From assembly GCA_030639305.1 (NCBI GenBank), contig DAOWCY010000243.1, forward strand, positions 1-9,628: a DNA stretch of 9,628 bases. The letters run 5' to 3'. Shown here piece after piece: positions 6,081 through 9,628 of this stretch. The translations under genes and the position numbers were made by a program. The notes beneath the pieces were generated by a model. The model made no database searches. It was not told where the DNA came from and saw nothing but the letters and a program-made list of their open reading frames with translations. Source of the stretch: JAGLQA01 sp023135565. GTDB lineage: Bacteria > Acidobacteriota > Aminicenantia > UBA2199. The stretch's first letter is position 1. The number at the start of each line of letters is the position of its first letter.

Positions 6081-7232
6081 TTATTCACCTAAAGGCGATA
6101 ATTTCAACGCTCCCCCACGCAGGTGGGGTTCATCGAAACCTGCAGCCGCTAATATTTTTTGAAAATTCTCGATTTTAACGCCGGTTTTGGGGTTCTTCGG
6201 CGGCGTGCAGCCGTAGGATTTCGAGATCGAAATATCGTAGGTGCCGATCTCCCTGGCAATGCGCATGGTTTCTTGTTTCTCGAAACTGATCAGGGGGCTG
6301 TATACAGGCAGCCCCGATACGGTGTGGTAAGCATAAAGATTCTTTAATGTCTGGGAAGCCACCTGGGCCAGGTTGTCGCCGGTGATTAAACCGTAAGCTT
6401 TTTCTTTTGCCGCGATTTCCGCGGCTTTTTTATGCATCAGGTATTTGCAGAGAATACAAATATATGGATGAAACTTTCGATTATTATATAATCGGTCGAA
6501 CTGGCCTTTGAAAATCTCGTCCCGTTCTATTTCATATAGTTTGATTTCCCGGCCCGAGGAATATTCTTCTAATTTTTCTTGCAATTTTTTTACTTTGGCG
6601 GCGTCGCTTTCGGTTATCCTGAAATGCAGCAGTATGGGTTCCACGCCCCGTTTCATCATCAGGAAAGTGGCTACCGGCGAATCTATTCCCGCCGAAATCA
6701 AAGAGACTAACTTCCCGGCGCTGCCAAAGGGCAAACCGGAAAAACCTTTGATTTTCTCTGTAAAAATATAGATACTGTCTTCCCCGATTTCCACCTGGAA
6801 ATTAATTTCCGGGTTTGTCAAGTTGACCGCTGTTTCGGTGTTTTCGAAGATGATTTCGCCGATGGACCTTTCCACGTCCACGGAGGTGCGGGGAAAGGTT
6901 TTGTCGATGCGCTGGCAGGTGACGCGGAAAGATTCTTTGTCCTTAAACAAAGGAAAAAACTCGACTGTTTTTTTTTCTAAGAGAGCGTAATCTTTTTCTA
7001 TTTCTAAGGCCGGGCTGTAAGAGTGGATACCGAAAATTTTCTCCAAAGGCGGTAGGGTATGAATCCCTTTGATGTAGATGCGGCCCATTTTTAACGATAC
7101 TTCGGTGAAATCTATATTTTGATTCTTCAAAAAGTTTTTTATGTCGGTTTTCAGCTTGTTTTCGAACATTCGCCTGTTCTTGCCTTTCAAGCTGATTTCA
7201 CCGTACCTGATTATTATCGCATTATAATTCAT
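6081..7232 (-). CDS. thiI: tRNA 4-thiouridine sulfurtransferase ThiI, Fe-S-type cysteines
   Basis: Adenylates U8 of tRNA and installs sulfur to give 4-thiouridine; in some bacteria it also serves thiamine synthesis. The 383-residue protein has an N-terminal ferredoxin-like region starting RYGEISLKGKNRRMFE (9-24), a THUMP region (about 60-160) and a PP-loop ATPase domain with SAGIDSPVA (180-188) and ITGDNLAQVASQT (283-295). There is no rhodanese domain. It carries C259-x-x-C262 and C342, the arrangement of archaeal U8-tRNA sulfurases that hold an Fe-S cluster. The PP-loop reads SAGIDS rather than the usual SGGIDS. The frame is open to 7328, but the ATG at 7232 fits family N-termini and has GGAGG at 7246-7250, inside a repeat. 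The last residues (about 367-376) are encoded by a palindromic repeat. It may be co-transcribed with pth and the phosphatase; no desulfurase gene is adjacent. Confidence 0.94.
   Translation of the reverse strand: MNYNAIIIRYGEISLKGKNRRMFENKLKTDIKNFLKNQNIDFTEVSLKMGRIYIKGIHTLPPLEKIFGIHSYSPALEIEKDYALLEKKTVEFFPLFKDKESFRVTCQRIDKTFPRTSVDVERSIGEIIFENTETAVNLTNPEINFQVEIGEDSIYIFTEKIKGFSGLPFGSAGKLVSLISAGIDSPVATFLMMKRGVEPILLHFRITESDAAKVKKLQEKLEEYSSGREIKLYEIERDEIFKGQFDRLYNNRKFHPYICILCKYLMHKKAAEIAAKEKAYGLITGDNLAQVASQTLKNLYAYHTVSGLPVYSPLISFEKQETMRIAREIGTYDISISKSYGCTPPKNPKTGVKIENFQKILAAAGFDEPHLRGGALKLSPLGE
6108..6134. repeat. Palindromic repeat, copy C, inside the thiI 3' end
   Basis: The plus strand reads CGCTCCCCCACGCAGGTGGGG then TTC, with a hairpin CCCCAC-GCAG-GTGGGG (6113-6128). 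It matches copy A (CGCTGCCCCACGCAGTGGGG then TTGAAC, 2012-2037) apart from one extra base and one substitution in the aligned core. The copy lies within the thiI coding sequence and encodes roughly residues 367-376. Confidence 0.65.
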
Positions 7233-7244
7233 TTTTATTTTTTT

Positions 7245-7336
7245 GCCTCCGGCGGGGGTGCGGTGCACCCAGCCTATTAGCCTCCGGCGGCCCTGCCGGG
7301 GGCCAAACTTTTGAAAAAGTTTGATCAAAACTTTTG
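7245..7336. repeat. Repeat cluster D, thiI-proximal half
   Basis: Contains a direct repeat of GCCTCCGGCGG (7245-7255 and 7280-7290, 35-base period), a hairpin GGGTGC-GGT-GCACCC (7256-7270), a perfect stem AAACTTTT-GA-AAAAGTTT (7305-7322) and the 20-base near-palindrome 7317-7336 shared exactly with 1947-1966. The first GCCTCCGGCGG unit provides the GGAGG ribosome binding site of thiI on the minus strand. No sigma-70 promoter for thiI is obvious in this spacer. Confidence 0.75.
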
Positions 7337-7353
7337 TTTATTTAAAATCAAAA

Positions 7354-7410
7354 GCGCTCCCCCGCTGCCCCTGCTGCGAAGCGGCTTATACCCTGCCCTC
7401 GCCGAGGGTT
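7354..7410. repeat. Palindromic repeat, copy D, at the phosphatase 3' end
   Basis: Bases 7368-7410 align with copy A (1990-2033). They share CCCCTGCTGCGAAGC exactly, then a short linker, CTG and a terminal hairpin followed by TT. Here the hairpin is CCCTC-GCC-GAGGG (7396-7408). The TT after it forms part of the phosphatase stop codon (7409-7411). CGCTCCCCC (7355-7363) also recurs at 6108-6116. Confidence 0.7.
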
Positions 7411-8509
7411 AGCGGCGCTGGAGTATCATCAGCGACAGGTCGTCATGACGCGGCGCTTCACCTACAAAATTTTCCACGGCAGTCAGGATTTTTTCACCCA
7501 CTTCCACTGCTGATAAATCAGCCGTTTCAGAGAGAATCCGCAGCAGCCGTTCAGTACCGAAAAACTCATCTTTCTCATCCTGGGCTTCCGACACTCCATC
7601 AGAGTAGACGATAAGAAAATCTTCTTGTTCGAGAGAAATATCTTTCGTTTTGTAGCGCGTATCGGCCCGGATACCCAGCCCGATATTTCCTTTGCCGGTG
7701 GGCTGTATTTTCCCTTCCCTTATGATGAGCGGCGGCGGGTGACCGGCATTCAACAGGGAGATACGCCCCGAATTGGGCTCCAGTTCGAGATAAACTAAGG
7801 AAGCGAAACTTTTAGAAATAATATCACGGTGAAAAATTTCGTTGATTTTATCTCCCAATTCGGCAGCGGAATCGAACTCGGTTACCAGGGCGCGCAGGGT
7901 AGCCTGCAGCTTAGCCATAAATAAAGCGGCAGGCAGCCCTTTACCCGCCACGTCGCCTAAGACCAAACCGAAACGGTCTTTGTCCACCGGGATATAATCC
8001 ACTAAGTCGCCGCCCACATCGTTGGCCGGCATCGAATAGAGCCAGACGTCCCAGCCGGGAATTTTCGGGCTTGCTTCGGGCATCAGCGCCAACTGCACCT
8101 GGCGTCCGGCGGCCAGTTCGTCGTGGGCCAGGAGCTTGTCTTTTAACTCCAGCATCAAAATAAAAAGGAACACCAAACCGCCTAAAATCTTAAAATAACT
8201 GTCGAAACGGATGTCTGCCCCTTTAGTGACCCAGGAAAGATTGATCATAAGGAGAGTCATACCGAGAACCAACAGCAGCCGGCGGGTAACGGTGAGTCTT
8301 AAAAACATGCTTTTGAGCAGCCACCAGGCCACCAGCAGGCTGCGCTTGAAGGGCTTCATGTTTTCTAATTTGCGCAGGCGTTCTTCATCTAAGAAAAATT
8401 GTTTAAGTTCTTCGAAATCGCGGCGTAAAGTATTCTTGACGTTATCGACGCTCAATTCCGCGATAACCGTTTTTTTTTGGCCGGTGTTACCGGGTTGTTT
8501 TTTTTCCAC
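7409..8509 (-). CDS. Membrane-anchored SpoIIE/RsbU-type serine phosphatase
   Basis: A 366-residue PPM-family protein Ser/Thr phosphatase of the SpoIIE/RsbU class, which typically dephosphorylates anti-sigma-factor antagonists in partner-switching stress or development pathways. Residues 1-75 are charged with a likely amphipathic stretch (about 54-72); two membrane segments follow (about 78-95 and 105-121); the catalytic domain covers about 130-366. Metal-binding motifs are present: VGGDLVDY (D168, D171), GDVAGKG (D186), NAGHPPP, YSDGVSEA (D304) and RHDDLSLM (D356, D357), so it should be active. No HAMP, PAS or GAF domain is visible. The start is GTG with weak GGAT-like ribosome binding, and an in-frame TAA four codons upstream rules out a longer form. 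It lies 31 bases after pth, suggesting co-transcription. No STAS or anti-sigma gene is nearby, so its target is unknown. Confidence 0.92.
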   Translation of the reverse strand: MEKKQPGNTGQKKTVIAELSVDNVKNTLRRDFEELKQFFLDEERLRKLENMKPFKRSLLVAWWLLKSMFLRLTVTRRLLLVLGMTLLMINLSWVTKGADIRFDSYFKILGGLVFLFILMLELKDKLLAHDELAAGRQVQLALMPEASPKIPGWDVWLYSMPANDVGGDLVDYIPVDKDRFGLVLGDVAGKGLPAALFMAKLQATLRALVTEFDSAAELGDKINEIFHRDIISKSFASLVYLELEPNSGRISLLNAGHPPPLIIREGKIQPTGKGNIGLGIRADTRYKTKDISLEQEDFLIVYSDGVSEAQDEKDEFFGTERLLRILSETADLSAVEVGEKILTAVENFVGEAPRHDDLSLMILQRR

Positions 8510-8540
8510 GTCTATATTTTACATCCAAAATAAAATTAAA

Positions 8541-9113
8541 TCAAGAAATCACCCTGGTCTTCTTGAATTTTTCCGCCGCTGCGTCGAAACCTTGTTCCAA
8601 GCACAACTCCAGTAGTTTGGCGGCTTCTTCTAAGTACAGCGGCAGCACCGCCTGTTCGTCTTTTGAGAAATTGCCCAACACATAAGAAGTAATATCGCTG
8701 TGCCCGGGCCGGGAGATACCCAACCTCTGGCGGTTGAAATCTTTAGTGCCCAAACAGGAGGCCGTGGAACGCAGGCCGTTGTGCCCGGCCAGTCCGCCAC
8801 TGCGCTTAAAGCCGGTCACCCCGAAATCCAATTCTAAATCGTCATGGATGACGATGATCTCTTCCGGTTCGATTTTGAAAAAGTGGGTCATATCACGAAT
8901 ACTCTCACCGCTTTTGTTCATGAAGGTCTGCGGCGCCAGGAAAAATATTTTTTCTCCGGCTATTGTGTGTGCAGCGTATTCGCCTTTGAATTTGTTTTGC
9001 CAATTCAGTTCGGGAAAAAAAGAGAGATATTCTATCATTTGCCAGGCGATATTATGTCTTGTGCGCCGGTATTGGGAGCCGGGATTGCCTAAAACTGCCA
9101 CCAATTTGATCAT
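8541..9113 (-). CDS. pth: Peptidyl-tRNA hydrolase
   Basis: Cleaves the ester of peptidyl-tRNAs released prematurely from ribosomes, recycling tRNA. The 190-residue protein is of normal bacterial length. Catalytic and substrate-binding residues are visible: N10 in LGNPG, H20 in TRHN, M65-N66 in FMNKSG, D91 in IHDDLEL and N112 in GHNGLRS. The frame is open to 9182, but that extension would run through the -35 and -10 boxes. The ATG at 9113 has AGGAGG ending four bases upstream (within 9118-9123) and starts MIKLVAVLGNPG as in homologues. It is the first gene of a probable transcript with the phosphatase and possibly thiI. Product assignment is very secure. Confidence 0.98.
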   Translation of the reverse strand: MIKLVAVLGNPGSQYRRTRHNIAWQMIEYLSFFPELNWQNKFKGEYAAHTIAGEKIFFLAPQTFMNKSGESIRDMTHFFKIEPEEIIVIHDDLELDFGVTGFKRSGGLAGHNGLRSTASCLGTKDFNRQRLGISRPGHSDITSYVLGNFSKDEQAVLPLYLEEAAKLLELCLEQGFDAAAEKFKKTRVIS

Positions 9114-9141
9114 TTTTCCTCCTTTTCGGCCCTGTTTGGGA

Positions 9142-9170
9142 ATTATAACATGGATATGCCGTATTATCAA
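9142..9170 (-). promoter_or_regulatory. pth promoter, sigma-70 type
   Basis: On the minus strand, TTGATA (9165-9170) is followed by a 17-base spacer and a perfect TATAAT (9142-9147). Transcription would start near 9135, about 22 bases before the pth ATG. The position excludes the longer pth frame. Confidence 0.88.
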
Positions 9171-9280
9171 CCTGCGGAGCAACTATCCGGTTTTAAGAAA
9201 ACTAAATAAGTTATCATGAATTAATTTCGCAAGCCAAGCAGTAATCACCTCCAAAATCATCCACTATTCATAATATACCG

Positions 9281-9332
9281 AAAAAAATCTAAAAAAACAT
9301 TCTTGCAAATCTTTTTTCCCACTTGACTTTTT
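9281..9332. other. A/T-tract block upstream of the plus-strand promoter
   Basis: Two runs of seven A start at 9281 and 9291, ten bases apart, followed by T-runs at 9312-9317 and 9328-9332. A-tracts spaced by one helical turn bend DNA and can act like an UP element. They lie directly upstream of the -35 box at 9323. Confidence 0.4.
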
Positions 9333-9351
9333 GAAAACCTTACCGTATAAT
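9323..9351 (+). promoter_or_regulatory. Promoter of the right-edge gene
   Basis: TTGACT (9323-9328), a 17-base spacer and a perfect TATAAT (9346-9351). Transcription would start near 9358, so the AGGAG ribosome binding site (9358-9362) would be at or next to the 5' end of the mRNA. Confidence 0.85.
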
Positions 9352-9370
9352 TAGGGTAGGAGCAAGCAAG

Positions 9371-9628
9371 ATGTACAACGAAAAAGAATTGATCGGAAAA
9401 AGGTCAAGATTATTCCGTAGATTAATGAAATTGAGGGATATCATTCCCGGATCTTTCTCAGTTAGAAGGCTGCGTTGTGGGAAACCGAATTGCATATGTA
9501 AAAGAGAAGGAAAACTCCATACCGGCTATCAGTATTCATATAAAATCGAACCCAAACAAAAACCCAAAACGAAAATGATTCCTAAAGATTTAGCTAAACA
9601 AGTTGAAAGACAGGTGGCGGCTAATAAA
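9371..9628 (+). CDS. DUF6788-like small zinc-type protein (5' part)
   Basis: Open from ATG to the window edge (86 codons, no stop), so incomplete. The ATG is supported by AGGAG at 9358-9362, eight bases upstream, and a strong promoter. The protein is basic. Its central motif CGKPNCICKREGKLH (residues 36-50; C36, C41, C43, H50) followed by an aromatic GYQYSYKI strand and a basic tail resembles DUF6788-type proteins, which have a CGKxxCxC...H/Y core and often accompany transposase genes or form their N-terminal part. The motif suggests zinc binding and nucleic-acid contact. Whether it is a stand-alone protein or the start of a transposase cannot be decided here. It is divergent from pth and is the only plus-strand gene. 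Confidence 0.75.
   Translation, partial: MYNEKELIGKRSRLFRRLMKLRDIIPGSFSVRRLRCGKPNCICKREGKLHTGYQYSYKIEPKQKPKTKMIPKDLAKQVERQVAANK

Noticed and set aside
7233..7328. Longer thiI start at 7328
   Set aside because: The extra 32 residues would be encoded by repeat sequence. ThiI proteins normally begin just before the RYGEISLKGKNR motif.
9114..9182. Longer pth start at 9182
   Set aside because: The extension covers a near-consensus promoter, and the ATG at 9113 has an excellent ribosome binding site.

Overview
The window is bacterial chromosomal DNA carrying seven complete genes, all on the minus strand, plus the 5' part of one plus-strand gene that runs off the right edge. Read in transcription order (right to left) the minus-strand genes are pth (peptidyl-tRNA hydrolase), a membrane-anchored SpoIIE/RsbU-type protein phosphatase, thiI (tRNA 4-thiouridine sulfurtransferase), rpsT (ribosomal protein S20), a stand-alone PD-(D/E)XK nuclease with an apparent Fe-S cysteine set, leuS (leucyl-tRNA synthetase) and fhs (formate-tetrahydrofolate ligase). 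The divergent gene at the right edge encodes a small Cys/His-rich protein of DUF6788 type, often found with mobile DNA.

Organism: strong Shine-Dalgarno sites, TTGACA/TATAAT-type promoters and a stand-alone fhs point to a bacterium with ordinary sigma-70 signals and C1-folate metabolism. Two predicted Fe-S proteins (the nuclease and an archaeal-type cysteine arrangement in ThiI) suit an anaerobic lifestyle. Gram-positive-like or candidate-phylum anaerobes fit; the window does not settle the phylum.

Layout: pth has its own strong promoter and is followed after 31 bases by the phosphatase and then thiI, so these three may share a transcript, although a 176-base repeat-rich spacer separates the last two. 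rpsT has a near-consensus promoter and a good intrinsic terminator. The nuclease lies just after that terminator with only a weak ribosome binding site. leuS has a promoter 180 bases upstream and a leader of about 170 bases with stacked inverted repeats. fhs has a consensus promoter and a short leader. Most of the cluster is translation housekeeping (Pth, ThiI, S20, LeuRS) with one C1 enzyme.

The most unusual content is in the spacers. A family of short palindromic repeats occurs after leuS, at the very end of thiI (inside its coding sequence) and between the phosphatase and thiI, where one unit supplies the thiI ribosome binding site. Two copies align over about 44 bases and keep a hairpin while changing its sequence. 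I see no CRISPR array, tRNA, rRNA or complete insertion sequence.
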